NCBI RefSeq assembly: GCF_016406145.1
Contig: NZ_CP066306.1
Coordinates: 2,294,001 to 2,358,000 of the forward strand
Direction: 5' to 3'
DNA from: Pseudomonas putida
Lineage (GTDB): Bacteria; Pseudomonadota; Gammaproteobacteria; Pseudomonadales; Pseudomonadaceae
Length of the DNA: 64,000 nucleotides
Each line of letters starts with the position of its first letter. Within the stretch, counting starts at the first letter, position 1. The notes under the pieces were generated by a model. That model made no database searches and had not been told where the DNA came from. It worked only from the letters and a program-made list of their open reading frames with translations. A program made the translations under genes and the position numbers. This document shows, piece by piece, positions 52,717 through 61,136 of this stretch.

Positions 52717-53607
52717 ATGTCCGAAGGCTTTTCCGCGCTGCCGCCGCTCAATGGGCTACGTGTTTTCGAGGTGGTGGCGCGCCACCTCAATTTCCGCCTG
52801 GCAGCCGACGAACTTGGGGTAACCCAGGCCGCCGTGGCGCAGCAGATCCGCGGGCTTGAAGCGAACTTGGGGATCAAGCTGTTCGAGCGCTTGCCCAGGG
52901 GCCTGAGCCTGACAGGCGCCGGCCAGCGTTACAGTGTCGATATCCGCAGCGCCTTTGCCTTGATCGGCAGCGCCACCCAGGCGTTGCGCCCGGATGCGTC
53001 GCACCTGACGGTGAGTGTCACACCGACCTTCGCGGCAAAGTGGCTGATCCCCAGGTTGTCGTCGTTTGCGCAGCAGCACCCGGACATCGATCTGCAGGTG
53101 CTGGCCACCGACCGGCTTTGCCAGTTCCGTCCAGAGGGCGTGGATATTGCCGTACGTTACGGCGTGCCACCGTTCGGGCCGGGACTGCATACCGAGCCGT
53201 TTCTTGCCCAGCGCGTGGTAGCCGTCGCCAGCCCGGCGCTGCTCGAGCAACTGGGCAAGCCCGAGGATCTGGAGCAGTTACAGCGTTACCCGTTGCTGCA
53301 TGATGCCCACAACTTCTGGCCGGGCTTCATCACCGAGGTATTCCACCGGCATTTGCCGCCGGGTGCGAAGAATGTGCGGTTCAACCAGACGTCACTGGCC
53401 ATCGATGCAGCGATTGCCGGGCAGGGCCTTGCCCTGGCCAGCGAGTTTTTCGTCCACAGCGACCTGCGCGCCGGGCGCCTGGCCCTTGCCTTTGACCAAG
53501 TGCTGGACTTGCAACAGGCGTTTTACCTGGTGTGGCCGCGTAATGCCCACCAACCGCCGGCACTGGCAACGGTGCGGGCATGGCTGCTGGAGCAGGCGAT
53601 GCTTTAA
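52717..53607 (+). CDS. LysR-family regulator, GcvA-like
   Basis: This 296-residue protein has the helix-turn-helix LPPLNGLRVFEVVARHLNFRLAADELGVTQAAVAQQIRGLE at residues 8-48 and a ligand domain typical of the GcvA/AmpR group (FRPEGVDIAVRYGVPPFGPGL). It follows proP by 33 bases and precedes an SDR gene by 114 bases in the same direction. It may regulate either neighbour; position does not decide. Confidence 0.88.
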   Translation: MSEGFSALPPLNGLRVFEVVARHLNFRLAADELGVTQAAVAQQIRGLEANLGIKLFERLPRGLSLTGAGQRYSVDIRSAFALIGSATQALRPDASHLTVSVTPTFAAKWLIPRLSSFAQQHPDIDLQVLATDRLCQFRPEGVDIAVRYGVPPFGPGLHTEPFLAQRVVAVASPALLEQLGKPEDLEQLQRYPLLHDAHNFWPGFITEVFHRHLPPGAKNVRFNQTSLAIDAAIAGQGLALASEFFVHSDLRAGRLALAFDQVLDLQQAFYLVWPRNAHQPPALATVRAWLLEQAML

Positions 53608-53721
53608 TGCAGTAGAAAATCTATCGTTTAGTCGAAGCTTATCTGGCTCTCTGGCAACGTAGGCCAGGTGCTAGTCTGGGCCCATTACCCATGCACACCG
53701 CAGGGTTGACCCGGAGGTTTC

Positions 53722-54426
53722 ATGTCCAACGAAAAAGTAGCAATCGTGATCGCCGGCGGCAGTGGTATGGGCGCCGCGGCAGCCAGGCGCCTGGCTGCCG
53801 ACGGCTTCAATATCGGTATCCTGTCGTCGTCTGGCAAAGGCGAGGCGTTGGCCGAGACGCTGGGCGGGATTGGCGTGACCGGCAGCAACCAGTGCAACGA
53901 CGACATCAAGCGCCTGGTCGATGCCGTAGTCGCCAAATGGGGCCGTATCGATGTGCTGGTCAACAGTGCAGGCCACGGTCCGCGCGCGCCGATCCTTGAA
54001 ATCAGCGATGCAGACTGGCACCAGGGCATGGAGACCTACCTGCTCAATGTCATCCGCCCGACGCGGCTGGTCACGCCCATCATGCAGCGCCAGCAGGGTG
54101 GGGTAGTGATCAACATTTCCACCGCCTGGGCCTTCGAGCCGAGTGAAATGTTCCCCACCTCGGCCGTATTCCGCGCGGGCCTGGCGGCGTTCAGCAAGAT
54201 CTTCGCCGACACCTATGCTGCGGACAATATCCGCATCAACAACGTACTGCCGGGCTGGATCGACAGCCTGCCGGCCACTGACCAACGCCGTGACAGCGTG
54301 CCGCTCAAGCGCTATGGCAGCAGCGAGGAAATCGCCGCCACCGTAGCCTTCCTGGCCAGCGATGGCGCGGCGTACATCACCGGGCAGAACATCAGGGTCG
54401 ATGGCGGTATTACCCGCAGCATTTGA
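53722..54426 (+). CDS. SDR-family protein with atypical active site
   Basis: This 234-residue protein of the short-chain dehydrogenase fold has cofactor loop IAGGSGMGAAAARRL (residues 9-23), NSAGHGP, catalytic-type Ser in INISTAW, and a C-terminal GQNIRVDGGITRS. The usual Tyr-x-x-x-Lys is replaced: the aligned segment reads FPTSAVFRAGLAAF, with Ser and Arg at the expected positions. It may use other residues or act without standard redox chemistry. It ends at 54426, one base before the stop of the convergent riboflavin synthase gene. Confidence 0.8.
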   Translation: MSNEKVAIVIAGGSGMGAAAARRLAADGFNIGILSSSGKGEALAETLGGIGVTGSNQCNDDIKRLVDAVVAKWGRIDVLVNSAGHGPRAPILEISDADWHQGMETYLLNVIRPTRLVTPIMQRQQGGVVINISTAWAFEPSEMFPTSAVFRAGLAAFSKIFADTYAADNIRINNVLPGWIDSLPATDQRRDSVPLKRYGSSEEIAATVAFLASDGAAYITGQNIRVDGGITRSI

Positions 54427-55044
54427 TCAGGCGCGGGCCAGCGTGGCTTTGAGTGTGCGCTCCACCACATCGACCAGGACCATGGTCTGGTGGTCCACTT
54501 CGATGTTGATCAGTTCACCGGCCTGGTAGTTGGCGAAAGTCGTCTGGCGCAGCGTTTCCGGGATCAGGTTGATGGTGACCAAGGTGTCGTCCACGTCGGC
54601 GACGGTCAGGCTGCAGCCGTTGACCCCGAGATAACCGCGTGGGAACACGTATTTGGCCCACTCCGGCGGCATGCGGAAGGTGATGAAGGCGCCGGTTTCC
54701 TTGATCGACAGCTCGACGATCTCGGCGGTGGTGGCGACATGGCCAGCCATGAGGTGGCCGCCGACTTCGGCGTTCATTTTCGCCGAGCGCTCAATGTTGA
54801 CGCCTTGGCCTGCTTTGAAGCAGCGCAGGTTGGTGCGCTCCAGGGTGGCTGTCATGGCGTCGAACTTCACTTGGGTGCCGTCAATTTCGGTGACCGACAG
54901 ACAGGTGCCCTCGACACTGACGCTGGCGCCGATCTTCAGGTCGTCGAGCAGTTCGGGAGTAAGGTCGATGGTGAACTGGTTGTGGCCCGGGTAGGTGGTC
55001 ACAGCAAGCAGGGGGCGGACGGCCTGGACGATGCCGGTGTACAT
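54427..55044 (-). CDS. ribE: Riboflavin synthase alpha subunit
   Basis: This 205-residue enzyme dismutates two lumazines to riboflavin. Two similar barrels are visible: MYTGIVQAVRPL with VEGTCLSVTEI in the first half, and GHLMAGHVATTAEI with LGVNGCSLTVADVDD in the second. It starts with the universal MYTGIV. It is solitary, away from other rib genes, and no FMN riboswitch is seen upstream. It may be a second copy beside the main rib cluster. Confidence 0.92.
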   Translation of the reverse strand: MYTGIVQAVRPLLAVTTYPGHNQFTIDLTPELLDDLKIGASVSVEGTCLSVTEIDGTQVKFDAMTATLERTNLRCFKAGQGVNIERSAKMNAEVGGHLMAGHVATTAEIVELSIKETGAFITFRMPPEWAKYVFPRGYLGVNGCSLTVADVDDTLVTINLIPETLRQTTFANYQAGELINIEVDHQTMVLVDVVERTLKATLARA

Positions 55045-55123
55045 GTAGTTGCTCCTGGGCTCGGTAAATGATGCCCGGAAACTATGCTCCTGGAGCCGTA
55101 AAAGCAAGCCGGCCGGGCCGTGA

Positions 55124-55141
55124 GCGCCGGCAAACCGGCGC
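55124..55141. repeat. Short intergenic hairpin
   Basis: GCGCCGG (55124-55130) and CCGGCGC (55135-55141) pair around CAAA. It lies 24 bases past the stop of the GH13 gene and upstream of ribE, and could end the GH13 transcript. Confidence 0.5.
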
Positions 55142-55164
55142 CCACAGGTGTAGCTAATAGCGCC

Positions 55165-57231
55165 TCAGACGTGCCCACTGCTGTTGACGATTCTCAGGCA
55201 CAAGGCTTCATACGGATCCAGGTTGATCATCAACCGCCCATCCTCGGTCAGGTCGCCTTCGACCGTCTCGTTGATCATGTCCACCACCGTCCCGGGCGTG
55301 AAGCCGGTCAGCAGCAGCTCTTCAGCGATCACCTCCTGCCCGAAGTTCAGCGCGCTGATCTGGATGCCACGCCCGGCCGGTAGCTCATGCACCATCACCA
55401 GCAACCCCGGGCTGCTGACCTCGGGCACCAGTACCTGGCGGCTGCTGGCAATACCGTAGGCCTGGCGCACGGCGAGCAGTTTTTTAACTTTGCTGGCAAA
55501 CGAATCGCTGCTTTCCAGCTGCTGGTCGAGGCTGCCGTACAGTGAGCGTGCGCGCGGCATGCCACGCACCGATGCCTCGGCCTGCGCATCGAGCCCGGCC
55601 AGGTCGTATGCGCCACGGTGGATCCAGCGGGTATCGCCATCGGCCATCTTTTGCGCCACCGCCTCGGCCGGCAGCGGCAGGGCGCCGACCAGGTCCCAAC
55701 CGGACAGTGCGACTACACCGGGCTGCATGGCGTTGTACATCACCAGCAACAGGTGCACCTTCTGGATCAGCTCGATCTCCGCCGGGCCAATCTGGTCCAG
55801 GTCACGGATGCCCAAGGCCGCCGTGATCAGGCTGGCGGTGGTGCAGGAGATGCCGTTGGTGACAAAGCGCAAGTTGTAAGGGGCGTGTTCGCCCGAGAGA
55901 CGTTCGTAGATTTCCTCGCGGATATGTTCGCGCAGGATGTTGCCGGGCAGGGTCTGGCCCCGGTACAGGTACATGTCATGGGCGTGCAGGGTCCAGAAGT
56001 GCACCAGCTCGACGGTGAGTTCGTCGTGGTTCTGCAGGGCGTGAATCAACGACGCCGGGTCGATGCCGAAACCGTGCATTTCCTTGAGCATCAGGCGCAG
56101 GAACTCGGTATCGCCGGTCAGCAGCGCATGCTGGTAAGCCGGGCGGGTGATGAAGTCATAGGACAGGTCGGCGCCGCCCTTGGACATCTGCGCGATGTCG
56201 TCCAGGGTCAGGTTCAGCTCCTGGAAGCTGAACCCGCCGGCCTTGCGGATCATGCCACCGATCAGCTGGTTACCCACGATCGACAGCGGGTGGCTTTCTG
56301 ACCAGGCGGTACCACTGGCGCAGGTCTCGACCCCGAGAAAACCGTTGGCATCCAGGCGCAGGCCGCGCGCGCCCAGGCAGTCCAGCGCATGCAGGGCGTC
56401 GCCGATGATCATTTGCTGGGCGGCAAAGCTTGGGTCCAGCCAGTTCAGCGACGGCTGGCCATCCTTGAAGTAGTGCAGGTAGACCCAGCGCCGCGTCTTG
56501 CCATCGACACCAGTGATCGGTGGCGTTGCGCTCCAGTCGGTCTCCTTCACGCCAGGCTCGAAGAAGATCACCCGTTGCAGCTGGCCGACGATGTAGTGGT
56601 GTGCCTTGAGTTCGTCGCACTGTGCGGGCAGCAGGTTGACCGAATCACGGCCAGGGGGCACGTCCGGCAGCAGCGGCCAGTCTTCCTCACGGATCTCGAC
56701 CATGTGGTACAGCCCTGGATAGGCGCCGTGGGCCAGCTCGGCCAGGCGGAAATCGGCGCCCTTGCCGGTGTGCGAGGGGATCAGGTCGTCGATGGTCACG
56801 GCATTGTGCGCCGCCGCCATGCGGCTCATCTGCACCAGCTCCTGTTCACTGCCGTAGAGCGGGTCGATGTCGAAGCTGATGCGGTCGAAATTGCCGTCCA
56901 CGCTGGGGGTGAAGTCGCGCCCGCTGACACCGCCGGACTGTTTGATGGGGCCTGTGTGAATGCCCTGCACGCCAATTTCCGACAGGCGCTTCCACAAGGC
57001 TTCGTGGCCCAGCGCGCCGAGCACCGAGCAGCCTTCAGGCGCGATGATCGCGTCGGGATAGACGGTGAGCCATACCGACGCAATGTCGGTGGCGCGGCGT
57101 GGCTGCGTTTCGGCGTAGGGGTTCATCCACAGGCGCGATTGCCCTGAATACAGCCGGGCTCGCTCCTGCGAGGCCTTGAGCATGGAGCGTTCTTCGAGCC
57201 ATTTGACGTATGACGGGTCTGGTTGAGTCAT
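55165..57231 (-). CDS. GH13 trehalose-synthase-like protein
   Basis: This 688-residue alpha-amylase-superfamily protein has the nucleophile Asp in [12 protein letters not shown] (about residue 298), acid Glu in [10 protein letters not shown] (about 339), and third acid in [10 protein letters not shown], all retained. The first conserved region reads [14 protein letters not shown] rather than the usual D-x-x-x-N-H. The overall pattern resembles the trehalose-synthase-like (maltose glucosyltransferase) proteins of Pseudomonas, with a C-terminal beta domain from about 600. No other trehalose genes are adjacent. Substrate remains uncertain. Confidence 0.78.
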   Translation of the reverse strand: MTQPDPSYVKWLEERSMLKASQERARLYSGQSRLWMNPYAETQPRRATDIASVWLTVYPDAIIAPEGCSVLGALGHEALWKRLSEIGVQGIHTGPIKQSGGVSGRDFTPSVDGNFDRISFDIDPLYGSEQELVQMSRMAAAHNAVTIDDLIPSHTGKGADFRLAELAHGAYPGLYHMVEIREEDWPLLPDVPPGRDSVNLLPAQCDELKAHHYIVGQLQRVIFFEPGVKETDWSATPPITGVDGKTRRWVYLHYFKDGQPSLNWLDPSFAAQQMIIGDALHALDCLGARGLRLDANGFLGVETCASGTAWSESHPLSIVGNQLIGGMIRKAGGFSFQELNLTLDDIAQMSKGGADLSYDFITRPAYQHALLTGDTEFLRLMLKEMHGFGIDPASLIHALQNHDELTVELVHFWTLHAHDMYLYRGQTLPGNILREHIREEIYERLSGEHAPYNLRFVTNGISCTTASLITAALGIRDLDQIGPAEIELIQKVHLLLVMYNAMQPGVVALSGWDLVGALPLPAEAVAQKMADGDTRWIHRGAYDLAGLDAQAEASVRGMPRARSLYGSLDQQLESSDSFASKVKKLLAVRQAYGIASSRQVLVPEVSSPGLLVMVHELPAGRGIQISALNFGQEVIAEELLLTGFTPGTVVDMINETVEGDLTEDGRLMINLDPYEALCLRIVNSSGHV

Positions 57232-57319
57232 TTCGCGTCCTCTCTGCGTGGCTGCACCGGCCAAGTTATGACGACGACGGCGCCTGAACGTTCGGCTGAG
57301 GTATCAAGGCCCTGGCCAT

Positions 57320-58237
57320 TCAGCGCCGAGCCGACAACTGCTGTGGCGCCAGGAAGGCGTCATGAAAGTAGTTGCGCAGCGCCAGCATCGCCGGGCTGAA
57401 TGCCCGCTCGCGGTGCCAGGCCAGGCCCACGCTCATGGGCGTTACCGGGTCGCTGATGGTTACGGTCTCGATGCGCTTGCCTTCGAGCGACCAGGGCCGG
57501 TGCACCAGGTCCGACAGGATCGCCACGCCGCTGCCATTGGCTACCATACTGCGCACCGCCTCGACCGAACTGGTGCGCACCCGCACGCTCGGCCGCTGGC
57601 CGGCCAGCTCCCAGTAACGCATGGCGCTCTGCTCGGCTTCGTCCACAGTCAGCAGGATGAACGGCTCACGCGCAACATCGGCCAGGCTCACCGTAGAGCG
57701 CTCGCACAGCGGATGGTGGCTGGGCAGCCACAGCCGGCGCTCGGAGTTGAACAGGGTTTCGGACACGATATCCGGGTGGGTGAGGTTGGCGGTGAGCACC
57801 ACCGCCATGTCGAAGCGGCCTTCCAGCAGCCCTTGCTCGATGGCGCTGCGCTCCTGCTCGTGTACCTGGAGGTTTACGTCCGGGTGCCAGTGTTCCAGGC
57901 GTTGCAAGTGGTGCGGCAGGAAATAGCCGATCACCGTGTAACTCGCCGCCAGGCGCAGCAGGCCGCTGGCGCGCACGTCCGGCAGCGGGCTGTTGAGTGC
58001 GTCATCGACACTGCGCAGGATCACATAGGCGCGGTTGAGAAAATGCCGGCCCGCATCGGTCAGGCTCATGCCTTGCGCCGAGCGCTGGAACAACAACACC
58101 CCGAGCATTGCCTCCAGTTCCTTGATCGCGGTGGTGACCGCCGATTGGGAAATGTTGAGGTGGATGGCGGCCTGGGAAATCTGGCCGATCTCGGCGGTGG
58201 CGACGAAGTAGCGAACCTGGCGCAAGGTCAGTGACAC
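57320..58237 (-). CDS. LysR-family regulator of the pxp operon
   Basis: This 305-residue protein begins MSLTLRQVRYFVATAEIGQISQAAIHLNISQSAVTTAIKELE, a standard LysR DNA-binding domain, with the ligand domain from about residue 90. It is divergent from pxpABC across 119 bases, which contain a T-N11-A type dyad (58276-58289). It is therefore the likely activator or repressor of 5-oxoproline use. Confidence 0.88.
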   Translation of the reverse strand: MSLTLRQVRYFVATAEIGQISQAAIHLNISQSAVTTAIKELEAMLGVLLFQRSAQGMSLTDAGRHFLNRAYVILRSVDDALNSPLPDVRASGLLRLAASYTVIGYFLPHHLQRLEHWHPDVNLQVHEQERSAIEQGLLEGRFDMAVVLTANLTHPDIVSETLFNSERRLWLPSHHPLCERSTVSLADVAREPFILLTVDEAEQSAMRYWELAGQRPSVRVRTSSVEAVRSMVANGSGVAILSDLVHRPWSLEGKRIETVTISDPVTPMSVGLAWHRERAFSPAMLALRNYFHDAFLAPQQLSARR

Positions 58238-58275
58238 GGGAGACTCCTGGGTATCTGTTTTTCAGAAGACACCCT

Positions 58276-58289
58276 ATCTGTTTATAGAT
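58276..58289. promoter_or_regulatory. LysR-type dyad between regulator and pxpA
   Basis: ATCT (58276-58279) and AGAT (58286-58289) form an interrupted dyad ATCT-N6-AGAT within a T-N11-A frame, 67 bases before pxpA and 38 from the LysR start, the expected place for a LysR binding site. Confidence 0.5.
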
Positions 58290-58356
58290 CTTCCCAAGGG
58301 GGTTGTGGAGAATCTAACGTGACCTTCACACCGTCACAAGCACCGGGAGCGTAGGC

Positions 58357-59115
58357 ATGCAGGCAGTAGACTTCAATTCTGACATGGGCGAGGGCTTCGG
58401 CCCGTGGACCATCGGCGACGGCGTCGACAACGAACTGATGGCCTTCATCAGTTCGGCCAACATCGCCACCGGCTTTCATGCCGGCGACCCTGGCACCATG
58501 CGTCGCACCGTCGAACGGGCCAAGGCGCTGGGCGTGGCGGTAGGCGCTCACCCGGGTTTTCGTGACCTGGTCGGGTTTGGCCGCCGGCACATCAACGCAC
58601 CGGCTCAGGAGCTGGTCGACGACATGCTGTACCAGTTGGGTGCGCTGCGTGAAATTGCCCGTGCGCAGGGCGTGAAACTGCAACACATCAAGCCCCATGG
58701 TGCCCTGTACATGCACCTGGCCCGTGATGAGGAAGCCGCCCGGTTGCTGGTGCAGAACCTGCAGGTGATCGAGCCGCAGCTGTTGCTGTACTGCATGCCT
58801 GGCTCGGTGATCTGCCGGGTTGCGCAGGCACTCGGCCAGCCGGTGGTGCGTGAGTTCTATGCTGACCGTGAGTACGACCAGAGCGGTTCCATCGTGTTTA
58901 CCCGCAATGTGCGTGGCCATCAGCCGCAGGCGGTCGCCGAGCGCGTGCTGCGGGCTTGCCGCGAGGGCGTGGTCCGTACGGTCGAGGGCCAGGACCTGGC
59001 CATCGAATTCGACTCGATCTGCCTGCACAGTGATACCCCCGGCGCGCTCGACCTGGTCGAAGCCACACGCGCGGCGCTGGACGCCGCCGGGATTGAGGTG
59101 CGCACGCCCCGTTGA
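58357..59115 (+). CDS. pxpA: 5-oxoprolinase subunit PxpA
   Basis: This 252-residue LamB/YcsF-family protein begins with the conserved [15 protein letters not shown], followed by [27 protein letters not shown] and [10 protein letters not shown]. With PxpB and PxpC it hydrolyses 5-oxoproline to glutamate using ATP. It leads the operon. The gap of 91 bases to pxpB carries no gene. Confidence 0.93.
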   Translation: MQAVDFNSDMGEGFGPWTIGDGVDNELMAFISSANIATGFHAGDPGTMRRTVERAKALGVAVGAHPGFRDLVGFGRRHINAPAQELVDDMLYQLGALREIARAQGVKLQHIKPHGALYMHLARDEEAARLLVQNLQVIEPQLLLYCMPGSVICRVAQALGQPVVREFYADREYDQSGSIVFTRNVRGHQPQAVAERVLRACREGVVRTVEGQDLAIEFDSICLHSDTPGALDLVEATRAALDAAGIEVRTPR

Positions 59116-59206
59116 GGTTCAAGGCACCCGGTGCTCAGACACCGGTGCCGCTGCACTGCATTGTTTTTGCCTGCCTTACGATAAAGATTCCAAAAAAGGA
59201 GCAGAC

Positions 59207-60094
59207 ATGGCCGAGCCGCTTGCCAGTACCCCGATCCGCTACAGCTTTGGTGCCGACGAGCACCTGTTTGCCGAGGTCAGCGACAGTATGTCGCTCGAGG
59301 CGTTCTTCAAGGGCATGGCCGTCACCCGGGCGGTGGAGCGCCTGGCGCTGGAGGGCGTGCTGGACATTTGCCTGGCCAACGCCTCGTTCCAGATCCGCTT
59401 CGACCCCGACCGCATCGCCCCCGACGTGCTGCTTGCAGCGGTGCGCGGTGCAGAGGCCGAGGCGGTCGCCGAACGCGCGTTGCACACCCGGATCATCGAG
59501 ATCCCGGTGCTGTACAACGACCCCTGGACCCATGAAACCCTCATGCGCTTTCGCGACCGCCACCAGGACCCGAACAGTACCGACCTCGAATACGCGGCGC
59601 GCATCAATGGCCTGGCCGATGTCGATGCCTTCATCGCCGCGCACAGTGGCGCGCCTTGGTTCGTGTCGATGGTCGGCTTTGTCGCCGGCCTGCCGTTCAT
59701 GTTCCAGATGGTCGAGCGCGAGCGTCAGTTGCAGGTGCCCAAGTACCTGCGCCCACGCACCGACACGCCGAAGCTGACCCTGGGCCACGGCGGTTGTTTC
59801 GGCTGCATCTATTCGGTGCGCGGGGCAGGGGGCTACCAGATGTTCGGCGTTACCCCGGCGCCGATCTACGACCCGCAGCAAGGCCTGAACTACCTGAAGG
59901 AGCACATGGTGTTCTTCCGCCCAGGGGACATCGTGCAGTTCAAACCCATCGACCGTCAGGCCTACGACCAAGCGGTGGCGGATGTCGAGGACGGCCGTTT
60001 CGACCTGCGCATTCGCCCGGTAGAGTTTTCCCTCGATGCTTTCCTGGCCGACCCGGTCGGCTATCCCAAGTCCTTGCAGGAGGTGTTGGCATGA
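59207..60094 (+). CDS. pxpB: 5-oxoprolinase subunit PxpB
   Basis: This 295-residue KipI-family protein has an N-terminal YSFGADEHLFAEVSDSMSLEA and the C-terminal cyclophilin-like domain with GFVAGLPFM and a G-x-G-C-F-G-C segment. It is longer than the 218-residue E. coli subunit. An AAAGGAG site precedes the ATG at 59207. It forms the catalytic pair with PxpC, whose start overlaps its stop. Confidence 0.88.
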   Translation: MAEPLASTPIRYSFGADEHLFAEVSDSMSLEAFFKGMAVTRAVERLALEGVLDICLANASFQIRFDPDRIAPDVLLAAVRGAEAEAVAERALHTRIIEIPVLYNDPWTHETLMRFRDRHQDPNSTDLEYAARINGLADVDAFIAAHSGAPWFVSMVGFVAGLPFMFQMVERERQLQVPKYLRPRTDTPKLTLGHGGCFGCIYSVRGAGGYQMFGVTPAPIYDPQQGLNYLKEHMVFFRPGDIVQFKPIDRQAYDQAVADVEDGRFDLRIRPVEFSLDAFLADPVGYPKSLQEVLA

Positions 60095-61062
60095 TCAAGG
60101 TACTCAAGCCTGGCCTGGCAACTTCGGTGCAGGACCTGGGCCGTGAAGGCTATTACCACCTGGGTATCCCGCCCTCCGGTGCGCTTGATCAATATGCGCT
60201 GCGCGCCGCCAATCAGCTGGTCGGCAATCCGGCGGGTACTGCTGGCCTTGAATGCGCGCTGGTGGGGCCGGAGCTGGAGTTTCTGCAGGATGCGCTGGTG
60301 GCGGTGTGTGGTGCACAGATGCCGGTGCTGCTCGATGGCCGCGAACAGCGCCCTGACACTTCGTTTGCAGTCAGGGCAGGCCAGGTGCTGCGCTTCGCCT
60401 TCCCCACAGCCGGGGCACGTGCCTACCTGGCAGTCGCGGGCGGCATCGATGTGCCAGAAGTGCTGGGCAGCCGGTCCACTTACGCCTTGGGCGCGCTGGG
60501 CGGTTTTCACGGTCGCAAGCTGCTGGCAGGCGATGTATTGCCGGTCGGTGTGCCCAGCGCCAAAGCCCGTGCCGGAGCCAGTTTGCCAATGGCGCTGCGC
60601 CAGGCACTGGGTGGGGAAGTGGTGTTGCGCGTGGTGCCGGGGCTGTACTTCCACCGCCTGACTGATGCTGCGGCGAAAAGCTTTTTCACCGATGCCTGGA
60701 CGGTGGGCTCCGAGGCCGACCGCATCGGCTACCGTTACAAGGGCGGCAACGCACTGGGTTTCCAGCCGCGAGAGCAGCCATTCGGCGCAGGTTCGGACCC
60801 GTCCAATATCGTCGACAGCTGCTACCCGATCGGCTCGATACAAGTGCCAGCCGGGCTGGAACCGATCATTCTGCACCGCGATGCAGTGTCCGGTGGTGGG
60901 TACGCCATGATCGGCACGGTGATCAGTGCCGACCTGGACCTGATCGGGCAGATGCAGCCGAACCAGCAGGCGCGGTTCTTGCCGGTGAGCATGGAGGATG
61001 CGCTTGAGGCGCGGCGGTCGTATAAGAAGAGGCTGGGGTATCTGAGCAAATTGTTCGGCTGA
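60091..61062 (+). CDS. pxpC: 5-oxoprolinase subunit PxpC (KipA-like)
   Basis: This 323-residue protein of the biotin-dependent carboxyltransferase/KipA family begins MIKVLKPGLATSVQDLGREGYYHLGIPPSGALD, with GLECALVGPELEF and a C-terminal IILHRDAVSGGGYAMIG. It acts with PxpA and PxpB. The ATG overlaps the pxpB stop by 4 bases. Confidence 0.92.
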   Translation: MIKVLKPGLATSVQDLGREGYYHLGIPPSGALDQYALRAANQLVGNPAGTAGLECALVGPELEFLQDALVAVCGAQMPVLLDGREQRPDTSFAVRAGQVLRFAFPTAGARAYLAVAGGIDVPEVLGSRSTYALGALGGFHGRKLLAGDVLPVGVPSAKARAGASLPMALRQALGGEVVLRVVPGLYFHRLTDAAAKSFFTDAWTVGSEADRIGYRYKGGNALGFQPREQPFGAGSDPSNIVDSCYPIGSIQVPAGLEPIILHRDAVSGGGYAMIGTVISADLDLIGQMQPNQQARFLPVSMEDALEARRSYKKRLGYLSKLFG

Positions 61063-61072
61063 TTGGTGGGGG

Positions 61073-61120
61073 CCTGTACCGGCGTCTTCGCGGGTTGTGC
61101 TGCGAAGCGTCCGGTACAGG
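61073..61120. terminator. Nested hairpin between convergent pxpC and TonB receptor
   Basis: CCTGTACCGG (61073-61082) pairs with CCGGTACAGG (61111-61120) and CTTCGC (61086-61091) with GCGAAG (61102-61107). It lies 10 bases past the pxpC stop and 16 bases from the receptor stop, so it may end both transcripts. Confidence 0.6.
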
Positions 61121-61136
61121 CTGGCAACCCGTCAGG

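Noticed and set aside
55045..55164. FMN riboswitch before ribE
   Set aside because: The 120-base region shows only a small hairpin and none of the conserved RFN-element segments.
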